64,000 bases of DNA from Atherinomorus stipes (Eukaryota; Chordata; Actinopteri; Atheriniformes; Atherinidae): assembly GCA_023101725.1 (NCBI GenBank), contig JALJCO010003425.1, positions 409,501-473,500 of the forward strand. The letters run 5' to 3'. The notes beneath the pieces are model-generated. The model ran no database searches, was not told the DNA's origin, and saw nothing but the letters and a program-made list of their open reading frames with translations. The translations under genes and the position numbers were made by a program. Each line of letters starts with the position of its first letter. Positions within the stretch are counted from its first letter, which is position 1. Positions 1 to 11,878 of this stretch are shown here, piece after piece.

Positions 1-1088
1 CTACATCCATCTGTCCACATGCTCTCCAGCATGGTTGTTGGGCACTTGTCATTTCTTTTCTAATCTTGGGAGTTATAAAAAATCTGGTTATATTTTTCCA
101 GTTAAATACTCTCCAGACCCTGGAGCTAGTGGATGTGCACTGTGTTTTACAAATATCGAACCACTCCTCCTCAGTTATTTGCTCATTCATTTCTTTCTCC
201 CACTTTTCTTTGATATATAGGGTAGAAAACTTTCTGTATGACATCAAGCTCTTATATAGGACAGATATTATTCTGCACTTCTTCCCTGCATAAGCTTTCT
301 GAAACACCTGAACAACTTCATGTTCAGTGGCCATTTTTACCTCTTTCTCATAATAATCTCTTATTTGCAGGTACCTATAGTGTTCACATTCTTCTAGTCC
401 AAATCTATCCCTTAACTTCTCTAAACTCTGCAGCTTACCCTGTTCCACCATTGTACATATTGCTGTAATTCCTTGTCTTGCCCATTGCCTAAACCCTTTA
501 TCATTTATCCCAGGTACAAACCTATCATCAAAGGCAAACCAACTCAAAATCTTTATCTCTTTTTCAAGTTTATACCTCTCAACGACAGTATTCCATATTT
601 CAATTGTAGTTTTGGTTATTATATCCAATTGGCTGTCAAATTTTTTAACTAAACCTCTGTGTGCTGTTAAATTCTGTACCTCAGTGTCTATCATTCCTAT
701 TTCTATACTTTTCCATCTTGCAAAATGTTTATCATTACACCAACATATCAGAGGTCTAATTTGTGCAGCATAGAAATATTCCCTGAGGCTTGGCAGGGCC
801 AGCCCACCTTTATCTTTAGGTAGCTGCAGAGTTTTGTATCTTGTCTTTGGTTTCTTCCCTCCCCATATGAACCTCGATATCCATTTATCCCACTCCATGT
901 ACTGTTTTTGAGGAATTGTCACTGGCAGGGACTGAAACAAGTATAAAAATCTCAGAAGAACATTCATCTTCACCACCTCTATCCTTGAGCTGAAGTCCAG
1001 AATGACAGCCAGCCATCTCTCAAGGTCTTTCCTAATTTCCTGATTAATTTTTGTGTAATTCGCATCAAATAACTTGGCAGTTTCTTTT
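1..1088 (-). pseudogene. L1 ORF2 C-terminal part (post-RT region)
   Basis: Read on the minus strand, this continues ORF2 after the thumb region. A GGLALPSLREYFYAAQ-like block near 780-850 and an RRFIWGG-like block upstream of it are typical of L1 ORF2 between the reverse transcriptase and the C-terminal zinc knuckle. The frame stays largely open through tryptophan-rich L1-type sequence up to the window edge. Bases 1071-1088 are one copy of the 18-bp target duplication left by the nested retroposon; the other is at 1781-1798. The last part of ORF2, including the expected Cys/His residues, is outside the window. Confidence 0.8.
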
Positions 1089-1780
1089 TTTTTTTTTTTT
1101 TTTAACTTGTCCTGTCCAGCATCGAAGCAAGCAGAATGGAAATCTGATTGCTTTATTCTGTTGAACAGTTTTGCTTTATCAAGCGGAGCTTTATGAATAT
1201 AAGGCTCCACTTGATATCATGTTTATTAATTTTATTTCTTTATTTAAACATTTGTCTATTACACCATTCCATTTCATACTGCTGGGCCTGACAAGGGAGA
1301 AATGAAAGTTAACAGAGGTAATGATAGAAAGTGAAACAGAGAGAGAGGAGTAAGGAAGAGGAAAAGAGAGAGAAGAGAAAACATGAATCCACTTACACAG
1401 TTCACTGGTACATCTGTACAGCGATCCCTAAACAACCAAGGTCTCTGTTGGAAAACAAAACAAGCAATCCCCTACAGGAGGACCTGCAGGTGGCTTAAAT
1501 ATCCTCAGATCATACAAACACACGCAGAACTACGCAGAGGAGAGGTACAACCTAGTCATCGCAATAGGAAGTAGAGAAGAGGTACAACCTAGTCAGCGCA
1601 AAGCCAAGCGCCCAGGAGCAGCCACCCCCCCCCCCGGACCCGGGCGGCCCAACCGAAACCCAGGAGGACCGGACCCCCCAGACGACGCCCCCCAGGGCAG
1701 GCCAGCCCCCACCCCAAAGTCCCTGCCCCATACACCTGACACCAGGGCGCCACCACCTCTACCACCCCCTACCCCGCCAC
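1089..1780 (-). mobile_element. Nested poly(A) retroposon with 18-bp target duplication
   Basis: The L1 reading is interrupted here and resumes exactly after 18 bp (AACTTGGCAGTTTCTTTT) that occur on both sides, at 1071-1088 and 1781-1798. The insert starts on the plus strand with a run of T, so it is a minus-strand retroposon with a poly(A) tail. Its 5' end (plus-strand right side, about 1620-1780) is very rich in C, including a C run near 1626. No coding frame, tRNA-like head or known family is recognisable. The long duplication at a T-rich target fits insertion by L1-type machinery. Confidence 0.85.
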
Positions 1781-1781
1781 A

Positions 1782-3226
1782 ACTTGGCAGTTTCTTTTGT
1801 GACATTTACTCCCAAGTATTTTATAGATTTTTTATTCCAATTGAGCTTATATGCATCCTTTATCTCTTGGGGTGGAAAATAATTTATTGACAAGATTTGT
1901 GTTTTTGTAACATTAATTTTGTATCCTGAGTATTTTCCAAATTCCTCTAGTAGCCTCATAAGTTTTGGAAAGCTTTCAGTGGGCTGCTTTAAAAAAACCA
2001 TAATATCATCCGCAAAAAGTCCTATCTGGTGTTCTTCTTCTCTGATCTTCACCCCCCTTAATATCTTCCTCCTGCCTAATCATTTGAGCTAAAGGTTCTA
2101 TTAACAATGCAAAGAGGCTTGGGGAAAGACAGCATCCTTGTCTTGTCCTCCTTTCTAATGTAAATCTCTTTGTCAAACTTCCGTTTATTTTAATCCTCGC
2201 ATGTGGTTCCTGATATATTGATCTAATACAGTTTACCGACTTCTCATTAAATCCAAATTTTTCCAATACCTTATAAAGAAATACCCAGTTAACACTGTCA
2301 AACGCCTTTTCGGCATCTATGCTTACTAAAATTGCACTTTCTCCACTACTTTGTATACTTTCTACAACATGTAAGCTCCTTCTTATATTATCCTGCGTTT
2401 GCCTTTCTCTAACAAAACCCGTCTGGTCTTCATCAACCAGATCCTGCATAAATGTCTCTAATCTCTTAGCTATAATGGAAGTGTAAAGTTTATAATCCAC
2501 ATTTCAGAGTGATATTGGTCTATAATTGCAGCAGTATTCTTTATCTTTACCTTCCTTTGGGATAATGGAGATGATGGCCTCTTTCCATGAGGGGGGGATT
2601 TTACCTGATTTGAGAATATGATTAAATGAGTTGTGTAATAATGGGATTAACTCCTCCTTAAAGGTTTTATAGAAAGATGCTCCTAACCCGTCAGCTCCCG
2701 GCGATTTCCCTGATTTTGCCCTTTTTATAGCTCTTTGGATCTCTTCTACTGTAATTTCAGATGTCAACATTTTGTTATGTTTTGTACCTATTGCTGGTAA
2801 ATCTAATCTGTCTAAGAACTCCTTCATGTGGTCTTCACCTATAGAGATTGGCTGTGAATACAATTTAGCATAATATTCCTCAAATACCCTTTCTATTTCT
2901 TCTGGTTCATATAAAGTTTCATCAGTCATAGGGTCCCTTATTTTATATATATTAGTTAATGCTTGCTGTTTCCTTTTACGTTTAGCCATAAATATGATGG
3001 CTTTAGATCCTCCCTCATAATAAGTTTGTTTTATAAACCTTGCACTCCTTTCTGCCTCATTCAACAAAATGTCATCTATTTTTTTCCTTACTTCTTTAAT
3101 CTGTTTGAATATATCTGGATCTTTGGATTGTTTGTGCTGCTGTTCGATTTCTTTTAAAATTCCAATTGGTTTCTGATATGTTTCCAATCTGGCTCTTTTT
3201 GCAAATGCTGTATATGAAATCAATTT
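1782..3226 (-). pseudogene. L1 ORF2 reverse transcriptase domain
   Basis: The segment encodes the catalytic domain that copies element RNA at the nicked target. In minus-strand order I see [17 protein letters not shown], then SIDAEKAFDSVNW (motif A aspartate), TRQGCCLSPSLFALLIEPLA (motif B), GLFADDIMVFL (motif C, Asp-Asp, near 2000-2020) and KYLGV. These are the usual L1 blocks in the usual order. The frame is broken at about 2500, where a stop ends one open stretch just before the RT core, and again near 2040. The product cannot be made as one protein. Downstream it is cut by the nested retroposon at 1780. Confidence 0.9.
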
Positions 3227-4110
3227 CCCTCTAATAACTGCTTTCAGAGTATCCCATTAAACCTCCCCATTATCATTTTCCTTCCTATATCTAGTTATTT
3301 CACCTTTTAATTCTCCAACTAGTTCCTTATTGTTTAGTGAGCCTTCATTCATGCGCCATACTGTACTTTTCCTCTTTTTATCCAAATTAATTTTTAAGTA
3401 AACTGCACTATGATCTGCAATATCAGTCACCCCTATCCTTCACTCCCTTACTCTACGTATATCCCCCTTGGATATTAAGAAATAATCAATTCTGGAGTAA
3501 ATGTCATGTGGAGCAGAGTAGTGAGTATAGTCCTGATCAAGTGGATGGAGTTCCCTCCATATGTCTAGCAGACTGAATTCTGACATCATTGTGTTCATAT
3601 ATCTATCAATTTGTTTTTTATTTCTCTTTGTACTTGTAGTGTCTAGCCTATAGTTCAACACCACATTGAAATCCCCACCACACACCAATATTCCCTCAGT
3701 TTCCAAATTTATAAGCTCAAATATTTTCTCCTAAAATGTTCTCCCACTTTCTGGGGGAGCATACACATTGAGCAATGTTATAACTTGGTTTTCTAATTTT
3801 CCTTTTATCATAACATATCTTCCCCTCTTTATCACCAATTTCCTTAATCAGTTCAAACTGTATCATGTTAGATATCAATATCATCACACCCCTCTTATGT
3901 GTCTGTCCAAATGAGCTAGAAAATGAGTTCCTATAGCCTAACTTTTTAAATTTGGCATGTTCCTCCTGTGATAAGTGAGTCTCTTGAAGAAAAGTTATTT
4001 GCATCTTCTCTTTTCTAAATTTACATAAAGCTTTATCTCTTTTTTAAATATTATTTAGGCCATTAATATTCAGTGACACCCCCCTCACATCATTTTGTTG
4101 CATCATTTGT
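3227..4110 (-). pseudogene. L1 ORF2 endonuclease domain
   Basis: This is the N-terminal exonuclease-endonuclease-phosphatase-like nuclease that nicks target DNA. Visible blocks are a start like SLNINGLNN, then QITFLQETHLSQEEH (catalytic glutamate context), ILVCGGDFNVVLN (the GDFN motif), YSRIDYFLISKGD (the SRIDYFL motif) and IADHSAVYL (the terminal Asp-His). Together they cover the active-site motifs of the family. Breaks: a stop near 4050, a frameshift near 3800 within a lysine-rich stretch, a stop near 3720 and another near 3440. It is therefore a pseudogene. The C-terminal end runs into the linker before the reverse transcriptase. Confidence 0.88.
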
Positions 4111-4700
4111 AACTTCTGAGATAATTACTAGCCCTTCCACTGGACAACACAAACATGTACCATGAACAAAAGTACAAATAAAAAAACACAAAAACTGAAC
4201 TCCCCAGCAAGTAAAGGCCCTGTTCCCCATCAGCCCTGTCTCCCTGTTGGTGGGAGTGGGGGATGTCCTTAAAGAAAAAAAGGACCCCCCTAGTGATTTG
4301 GGATACCTCTGTAATAGGTTTTCCCATCCTACTAGTAACGTCCAACAGTCGTTCGATCTCCTGGTAGCTCCCCTTGTCAATTATTGTTTATGCAGAGAAG
4401 TTTCATTTAAGGAAGGGGGGAGAGGGGGTGAACCCAAGATTCTCTAGTTTGGAAAACCCTCTTAGTGAAACACTTTCCGTTGTTATGAACACTGTATAAT
4501 AGCTTCTATTAAACTTACATTAGAAGTTGAAGCTGAGTCAAAACTTCGACCCCCCCCCGTTTGCCTGATTGCCCGCCGTCTTCTCTTCATCTTCTAAAGC
4601 CCTGCAGCTTTTCTCTTGCCCGGTTAGCTGTGTCTTGATTGGTGTCACATGCTACAGCCTCTGTTCGATCCCTGTCTCTCGCCGACCCGTTGCCATGACA

Positions 4701-5717
4701 TCACTCTGAGGCGGTCCTCCAACGACGGCCCGCTGTCACCCGCTCGTCCATCTTCAATCCTCTTCTCCTCATATCCCGTGCTGCATCCTCGGCGGTGTTA
4801 TAAATCCTTGGTCCATCTGACCAGTGGATCCTTATCCTACCCAGGGGCGTCTGAAAACGTACCTTTTTTTCCTTCAAAACTTTTTTGATCTCAGAGTAGG
4901 ATTTGCGTTTTTTCATTACCTTCGTGGGATAGTTGTGGTCGAAAAATATTTGTTTCCCTTCCACTTGTATTTTCTTCTTCCAAGCCTTAGCTAGTATGCT
5001 CTCTTTGGTCTCGTATTTAAGAAAGTTAACCACACTAAACCTCGGAGGTGCTCCCGGTGGTGGCTTCTTTCCGAGACTTCGGTGCGTGCGCTGGATATTC
5101 AGCTCGGTTTCCTCCGGCAAAGCGAGTTCCCGGTGGAGGAGCCCCTCCACCAGTTCTGGCACTGATTCATTATCCTGTTCAGCCACGTTGTAAATTCTCA
5201 AGTTACAGCGCCTTCCGTGTCCCTCCACTTCAGTTAGCTTCTCTTGGAGTTTCGTTTGTTGTTTTAGAAGGGTAATGATGGCATCTTTCGCCTCAATGTT
5301 CCACTCCTCCAACTCCGCGACTCGCTGTTGTGTCTCGGTAAGCTCTTTCCACTGTTCTTGAATTTCTGCGAAATTTTGCGCTAGTTCTCTGTTAATTTCT
5401 TCCTTAAAACCGCCAAACTCTCGCCTCACGTCCTCTTTAATTTCGTCTTTGAATGATAAAAGATCCTCCTTTATCCCCTTTTTGAGGTCTCATATCTCCT
5501 TCGTTACCGCTGCGAGGCCCTCCAGTAGTGAGTGGGCCTGTTTAGAGTTGGTAGGAACCCCTACCTCTTACCCCTTGGTAAGAGGTAGGTTTGGTTTGTG
5601 TTTACCTTGGTCTTCCAGGTTTTGCAGGTCTTGCAAAAAGTTGTTCACTTCCTTTCAGTGTCTTGCTGATCCCTCGTCACTGTATTGAGGAGACAAATGA
5701 ATTAAATCTGCATCCAT
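4701..5717 (-). pseudogene. L1 ORF1 (nucleic-acid chaperone, coiled coil + RRM-like)
   Basis: ORF1 protein binds element RNA as a trimer. The N-terminal half is a heptad-rich coiled coil (blocks like QEQWKELTETQQRVAELEEW). It is followed by an RRM-like core (CNLRIYNVAE then VVNFLKYETKESILAKA) and a C-terminal domain ending in IYNTAEDAARDMRRRG, the normal ORF1 order. The best start is the methionine at 5717 (MDADLIHLSP), giving a normal ORF1 length, but the path from there has an in-frame stop near 5655, a disturbed stretch around a 13-bp hairpin (5560-5589) and a TGA near 5490. The clean open part is 5429-4701 (242 residues). Bases 4111-4700 are the inter-ORF spacer, in which I see nothing else. 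Confidence 0.85.
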
Positions 5718-5818
5718 CTACAAAAATAATTTTTTTTTAAAATGTGTGAATTAATAGATAAAATCATTAAGGTTGCAACTATGAAATTAGTAAACAATTA
5801 CAAATTTATGATTACTTG

Positions 5819-6006
5819 GGGCGGTGATTAGCTCAGTTGGTTGAGCAGCCGCCCCATGAACAGAGGCTACAGTTCCTCGACCCGGTTCGATTCCCGGTCC
5901 AGGTCCCTTTGCTGCATGTCACTCCCCACTCTCTCTGCCCCTTTCCTGTCGCTGTACACTGTCACATAAAGGCCACTAGTGCCCAAAAAATCCTTTAAAA
6001 AAAAAA
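5819..6006 (+). mobile_element. tRNA-derived SINE with 9-bp target duplication
   Basis: The 5' end is a tRNA-like RNA polymerase III promoter: A box TAGCTCAGTTGG near 5829 and B box GGTTCGATTCC near 5884. It is followed by a tRNA-unrelated body (CTGCATGTCACTCCCC...) and a short A-rich 3' end. GATTACTTG flanks it at 5810-5818 and 6007-6015, so both ends of the insertion are defined. The family name is not certain from sequence alone. Confidence 0.88.
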
Positions 6007-6305
6007 GATTACTTGAGTACTCACATTAGACATTTAGCAGTTATTTAAATGACACTTATGTTTACTTCTTACAACTAATTCATAATTTAATATGAAGAAG
6101 AAAATTTAAATGTAACAATATAAGATGTAATATTTCATTGCCCTATTCTGGGCAAAATAATTCTGCATCACTGTACTGTATACCCCAAATGTTTTTTCTT
6201 TTCTTTTCTTTTTTTTGACATATCAGAAGAATTGAATGGTCAGGCATTATTAAAGGCTTGCAAAGACACCATTTTAAGTTCTGTAAATAACAGTATGATT
6301 TCTGT

Positions 6306-6549
6306 ATACTGCTGTAAATATGGAGGACTTTGTTCTTCATTTACTAGTTACACAGGGGATACACATCATAGCAGGTAGTGTAACTCAGTCTGGTACAATG
6401 TGTATCCCCTGTTTATATAGTTTACATTATATCCTGCCAACAAATATCAACCATAAATACTGCTGTAAATATTGGGGAGTTTGTCATTTATTTACTACAG
6501 TTACACAGGGGATACACTTCTCAGTCTGCTACGATTTGTATCCCCTTTT
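6306..6549. repeat. Direct duplication, each copy holding an inverted repeat
   Basis: Two related copies (about 6306-6412 and 6458-6549) begin TACTGCTGTAAATAT. Each contains CAGGGGATACAC followed about 40 bp later by its inverse GTGTATCCCCT (degraded to TTGTATCCCCT in the second copy). The arrangement looks like a duplicated foldback unit. No terminal duplication or known family was recognised. Confidence 0.6.
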
Positions 6550-7221
6550 AGCTTAGGGTTAGCGGCAAGAGTTAGGGGTTCCTACCAACTGTCATTGTGC
6601 AATACACAACTGAGGGGATACGACTTCTGTCGGGGATAACGACTTTGGCACGACACGAACCTGTTAAACTATTGATTCGTCTTTTGCCAGCCTAAGTATT
6701 ATTGTGAATACATGTATAATCCCACTGCAACAATGAACATAAACATTTGCTAAAGTTCTTAAAAGTTTACTCACCAAACTCCGACTCAGCCGACCTGGAT
6801 GAAGAGCTGCCTGTGGTGGAAGCGGAAGCCAGCGGCCGGCGACAAAGGTCACGGGGCGGGAATAACAGGAAAGTGGCCAATCATATGCAGGTTAACATTT
6901 CAGTGGTTTTTTTCTACCCATGGGGGGGGGGGGCAAAGTTCCACACGAGCGCGCAGCAGTACAACCACGAGCAAGCAGATCGACTCAGCGAGCGAGCAGG
7001 TTGACAGCTGTAAGTCACGTGCGTGTGTCGTGTTTGGTGCCTGCAGCAGTCGTGCTCGTGGTCTCTGAATTGCGTGCATGGGACGTTCAGTGCGCCCGTG
7101 GAGCATCACACACGTTCGTGGAGTGTATAACACGCTCGTGCTGAATGAAACTACTGTCTCCAGTGCACGCGTGTAGTGTGATACGCGCCCCCTAGTGGAC
7201 GTTTGGCGGAAATTAAACCCC
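6550..7221. other. No gene recognised
   Basis: No coding frame resembles a known protein. Around 6920-7200 there is CpG-containing sequence with repeated CGTG/GCTCGTG words and a G run at about 6922-6932. It leads directly into the minisatellite. Confidence 0.5.
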
Positions 7222-10200
7222 ATAATCCGGTCTTTTATCAGTTCCTAGAGTCAGAACCAGACCTGGATCCGGTCTTTTATCAGTTCCTAGAGTCAGAACC
7301 AGACCTGAATCTGGTCTTTTATCAGTTCCTAGAGTCAGAACCAGACCTGGATCCGGTCTTTTATCAGTTCCTAGAGTCAGAACCAGACCTGGATCCGGTC
7401 TTTTATCAGTTCAAGAGTCAGAACCAGACCTGGAGCCGGTCTTTTATCAGTTCCTAGAGTCAGAACCAGACCTGGATCCGGTCTTTTATCAGTTCAAGAG
7501 TAAGAACCAGACCTGAATCCGGTCTTTTATCAGTTCCTAGAGTCAGAACCAGACCTGGATCCGGTCTTTTATCAGTTCAAGAGTAAGAACCAGACCTGAA
7601 TCCGGTCTTTTATCAGTTCCTAGAGTCAGAACCAGACCTGGATCCGGTCTTTTATCAGTTCAAGAGTCAGAACCAGACCTGAATCTGGTCTTTTATCAGT
7701 TCAAGAGTCAGAACCCGACCTGGACCCGGTCTTTTATCAGTTCCCAGAGTCAGAGCCAGACCTGGATCCGGTCTTTTATCAGTTCCCAGAGTCAGAGCCA
7801 GACCTGGATCCGGTCTTTTATCAGTTCCCAGAGTCAGAACCAGACCTGGATCTGGTCTTTTAGCAGTTCCAGAGTCAGAACCAGACCTGGATCCGGTCTT
7901 TTATCAGTTCCCAGAGTCAGAACCAGACCTGGATCCAGTCTTTTTTCAGTTCCCAGAGTCAGAACCAGACCTGGATCTGTTTTTTTTTTTATCAGTTCCA
8001 GAGTCAGAACCAGACCTGGATCCGGTCTTTTTTCTGTTCCTAGAGTCAGAAGCAGACCTGGATCCGGTCTTTTATCAGTTCCCAGAGTCAGAACCAGACC
8101 TGGATCCGGTCTTTTTCAGTTCCTAGAGTCAGAAGCAGACCAGGATCCGGTCTTTTATCAGTTCCCAGAGTCGGAACCAGACCTGGATCCGGTCTTTTAT
8201 CAGTTCCAGAGTCAGAACCAGACCTGGATCCGGTCTTTTATCAGTTCCCAGAGGCAGAACCAGACCTGGATCCGGTCTTTTATCAGTTCCAGAGTCAGAA
8301 CCAGACCTGGATCTGGTTTTTTATCAGTTCCAGAGTCAGAGCCAGACCTGGATCCGTTTTTTTATCACTTCCAGAGTCAGAACCAGACCTGGATCAGGTC
8401 TTTTATCAGTTCCCAGAGTCAGAACCAGACCTGGATCAGGTTTTTTCTCAGTTCCCAGAGTCAGAACCAGACCTGGATCCGGTCTTTTTTCAGTTCCAGA
8501 GGCAGAACCAGACCTGGATCCAGTCTTTTTCAGTTCCTAGGGTCAGAACCAGACCTGGATCTGGTTTTTTATCAGTTCCAGAGTCAGAACCAGACCTGGA
8601 TCCGGTCTTTTATCAGTTCCAGAGTCAGAACCAGACCTGGATCTGGTCTTTTATCAGTTCCCAGAGTCAGAACCAGACCTGGATCCGGTCTTTTATCAGT
8701 TCAAGAGTCAGAACCCGACCTGGATCCGGTCTTTTTTCAGTTCCTAGAGTCAGAACCAGACCTGGATCTGGTTTTTTATCAGTTCCAGAGTCAGAACCAG
8801 ACCTGGATCCGGTCTTTTATCAGTTCAAGAGTCAGAACCCGACCTGGATCCGGTCTTTTTTCAGTTTCTAGAGTCAGAACCAGACCTGGATCTGTTTTTT
8901 TATCAGTTCCAGAGTCAGAACCAGACCTGGATCCGGTTTTTTATCAGTTCCCAGAGGCAGAACCCGACCTGGATCCGGTCTTTTTTCAGTTTCTAGAGTC
9001 AGAACCAGACCTGGATCCGGTTTTTTATCAGTTCCAGAGTCAGAACCAGACCTGGATCCGGTCTTTTTTCAGTTCCTAGAGTCAGAACCAGACCTGGATT
9101 CGGTCTTTTATCAGTATCAGAGTCAGAACCAGACCTGGATCTGGTTTTTTATCAGTTCCAGAGTCAGAGCCAGACCTGGATCCGTTTTTTTATTAGTTCC
9201 AGAGTCAAAACCAGACCTGGATCCGGTCTTTTATCAGTTCCATAGTCAGAACCAGACCTGGATCCGGTCTTTTTTCAGTTTAGAGTAGAACCAACCTGGT
9301 TGGTTTTTTGTGGTTAGCTGGTGGTGTTAGAGTAGAACTAGAGGTCCAGTCTTTTTAGTTCAAGAGTCAGAACCAGACCTGGATCTGGTCTTTTATCAGT
9401 TCAAGAGTCAGAACCCGACCTGGATCCGGTCTTTTATCAGTTCCTAGAGTCAGAACCAGACCTGGATCCGGTTTTTATCAGTTCCAGAGTCAGAACCAGA
9501 CCTGGATCTGGTCTTTTATCAGTTCAAGAGTCAGAACCCGACCTGGATCCGGTCTTTTATCAGTTCCCAGAGTCAGAGCCAGACCTGGATCCGGTTTTTT
9601 ATCAGTTCCCAGAGTCAGAACCAGACCTGGATCCGGTCTTTTATCAGTTCCCAGAGTCAGAACCAGACCTGGATCTGGTCTTTTTAGCAGTTCCCAGAGT
9701 CAGAACCAGACCTGGATCCGTTTTTTTATCAGTTCCCAGAGTCAGAACCAGACCTGGATCCGGTCTTTTTTCAGTTCCCAGAGTCAGAACCAGACCTGGA
9801 TCTGGTTTTTTATCAGTTCCAGAGTCAGAACCAGACCTGGATCCGGTCTTTTTTCAGTTCCTAGAGTCAGAACCAGACCTGGATCCGGTCTTTTATCAGT
9901 TCCAGAGTCAGAACCAGACCTGGATCTGGTCTTTTATCAGTTCCCAGAGTCAGAACCAGACCTGGATCCGGTCTTTTATCAGTTCAAGAGTCAGAACCAG
10001 ACCTGGATCCGGTCTTTTTATCAGTTCCAGAGTCAGAACCAGACCTGGATCTGGTTTTTTATCAGTTCCAGAGTCAGAACCAGACCTGGATCCGGTCTTT
10101 TATCAGTTCCAGAGTCAGAACCAGACCTGGATCCGGTTTTTTTCAGTTTCCAGAGTCAGAACCAGACCTGGATCTGGTCTTTTATCAGTTCCAGAGTCAG

Positions 10201-11878
10201 AACCAGACCTGGATCCGGTTCTTTTATCAGTTCCCAGAGTCAGAACCCGACCTGGATCCGGTCTTTTTCAGTTCCTAGAGTCAGAACCAGACCTGGATCT
10301 GGTTTTTTATCAGTTCCAGAGTCAGAACCAGACCTGGATCCGGTTTTTTATCAGTTCCCAGAGTCAGAACCAGACCTGGATCTGGTCTTTCATTAGTTCC
10401 AGAGTCAGAACCAGACCTGGATCCGGTCTTTTATCAGTTCCTAGAGTCAGAACCAGACCTGGATCCGGTCTTTTCTCAGTCCCCAGAGTCAGAACCAGAC
10501 CTGGATCCGGTCTTTTATCAGTTCCAGAGTCAGAACCAGACCTGGATCTGGTCTTTTATCAGATCCCAGAGTCAGAACCAGACCTGGATCTGGTTTTTTA
10601 TCAGATCCCAGAGTCAGAACCAGACCTGGATCTGGTTTTTTTATCAGATCCCAGAGTCAGAACCAGACCTGGATCTGGTTTTTCATCAGTTCCAGAGTCA
10701 GAACTAGACCTGGATCCAGTCTTTTATCAGTTCCCAGAGGCAGAACCAGACCTGGATCTGGTCTTTTATCTAGTTCCAGAGTCAGAACCAGACCTGGATC
10801 CGGTCTTTTATCAGTTCCCAGAGGCAGAACCAGACCTGAATCTGGTCTTTTACTAGTTCCAGAGTCAGAACCCGACCTGGATCCGGTCTTTTTCAGTTCC
10901 TAGAGTCAGAACCAGACCTGGATCCTGTCTTTTATCAGATCCCAGAGTCAGAACCAGACCTGGATCTGTTTTTTATCAGATCCCAGAGTCAGAGCCAGAC
11001 CTAGATCTGGCTTTGTATCAGTTACAGAGTCAGAACCAGACCTGGATCCGGTCTTTTATCAGTTCCCAGAGGCAGAACCAGACCTGAATCTGGTCTTTTA
11101 CTAGTTCCAGAGTCAGAACCAGACCTGGATCCGGTCTTTTATCAGTTCCAGAGTCAGAACCAGACCTGGATCTGGTCTTTTATCAGTTCAAGAGTCAGAA
11201 CCCGACCTGGATCCGGTCTTTTTTCAGTTCCTAGAGTCAGAACCAGACCTGGATCTGGTCTTTTATCAGTTCCAGAGTCAGAACCAGACCTGGATCTCGT
11301 TTTTTATCAGTTCCCAGAGGCAGAGCCAGACCTGGATCTGGTCTTTCACTAGTTCCAGAGTCAGAAACTGACCTGGATCCGGTCTTTTTCAGTTCCTAGA
11401 GTCAGAACCAGACCTGGATCCGGTCTTTTCTCAGTCCCCAGAGTCAGAACCAGACCTGGATCAGGTCTTTTATCAGTTCCAGAGTCAGAACCAGACCTGG
11501 ATCTCGTTTTTTATCAGTTCCAGAGTCAGAACTAGACCTGGATCCAGTCTTTTACTAGTTCCAGAGTCAGAACCAGACCTGGACCCGGTCTTTTATCAGT
11601 TCCCAGAGGCAGAACCAGACTTGAATCTGGTCTTTTATCAGTTCCAGAGTCAGAACCAGACCTGGATCCAGTCTTTTATCAGTTCCCAGAGTCAGAACCA
11701 GACCTGGATCCGGTCTTTTATTAGTTCCCAGAGGCAGAACCAGACCTGGATCTGGTCTTTAAGTAGTTCCAGAGTCAGAACCAGTCCTGGATCCGGTCTT
11801 TTATCAGTTCCAGAGTCAGAACCAGACCTGGATCCAGTCTTTTATCAGTTCCAGAGTCAGAACCAGACATGGATCAGC
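7222..11878. repeat. 41-42-bp minisatellite, about 110 copies
   Basis: The unit is CAGTTCC(C/T)AGAGTCAGAACC then AGACCTGGATCCGGTCTTTTAT. Variants are 40-42 bp, so the array drifts through frames; the 42-bp form stays in frame over 7203-7457. In one frame the unit reads GSGLLSVPRVRTRP, which matches a segment of L2-group LINE ORF2. The last unit runs in frame into a LINE C-terminus at 11879. A damaged patch lies at 9281-9360. Open frames inside the array are a by-product and are not annotated as genes. Confidence 0.95.

Larger units (their letters stand above)
1..5720 (-). mobile_element. L1-clade LINE, minus strand, 3' end beyond the window
   Basis: A long non-LTR retrotransposon lies on the minus strand with ORF1 (about 5717-4701), a spacer, and ORF2 with apurinic-type endonuclease, reverse transcriptase and C-terminal region (about 4110-1). 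The order, the coiled-coil ORF1 and the reverse transcriptase motifs are those of the L1/Tx1 group. Both ORFs carry stops and frameshifts, so this copy is dead. The C-terminal zinc-knuckle region and 3' tail fall outside the window. The 5' boundary is put just upstream of the first ORF1 methionine at 5717; no clear 5' UTR or target duplication can be checked because the 3' end is missing. A later retroposon at 1089-1780 splits ORF2. Confidence 0.92.

Noticed and set aside
5819..5910. A tRNA gene on the plus strand
   Set aside because: Same reasoning: tRNA-derived SINE head with target duplications around the whole 188-bp unit.
6799..7223. Overlapping 74-107-codon frames on both strands
   Set aside because: GC-rich sequence with few stops on either strand, no domain, and no consistent start or splice signals.
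7203..7457. 84-codon frame with a repeated SEPDLDPVFYQFLE peptide
   Set aside because: It is the 42-bp array in a frame other than the LINE-related one. It is open only because these first units are exact multiples of three.
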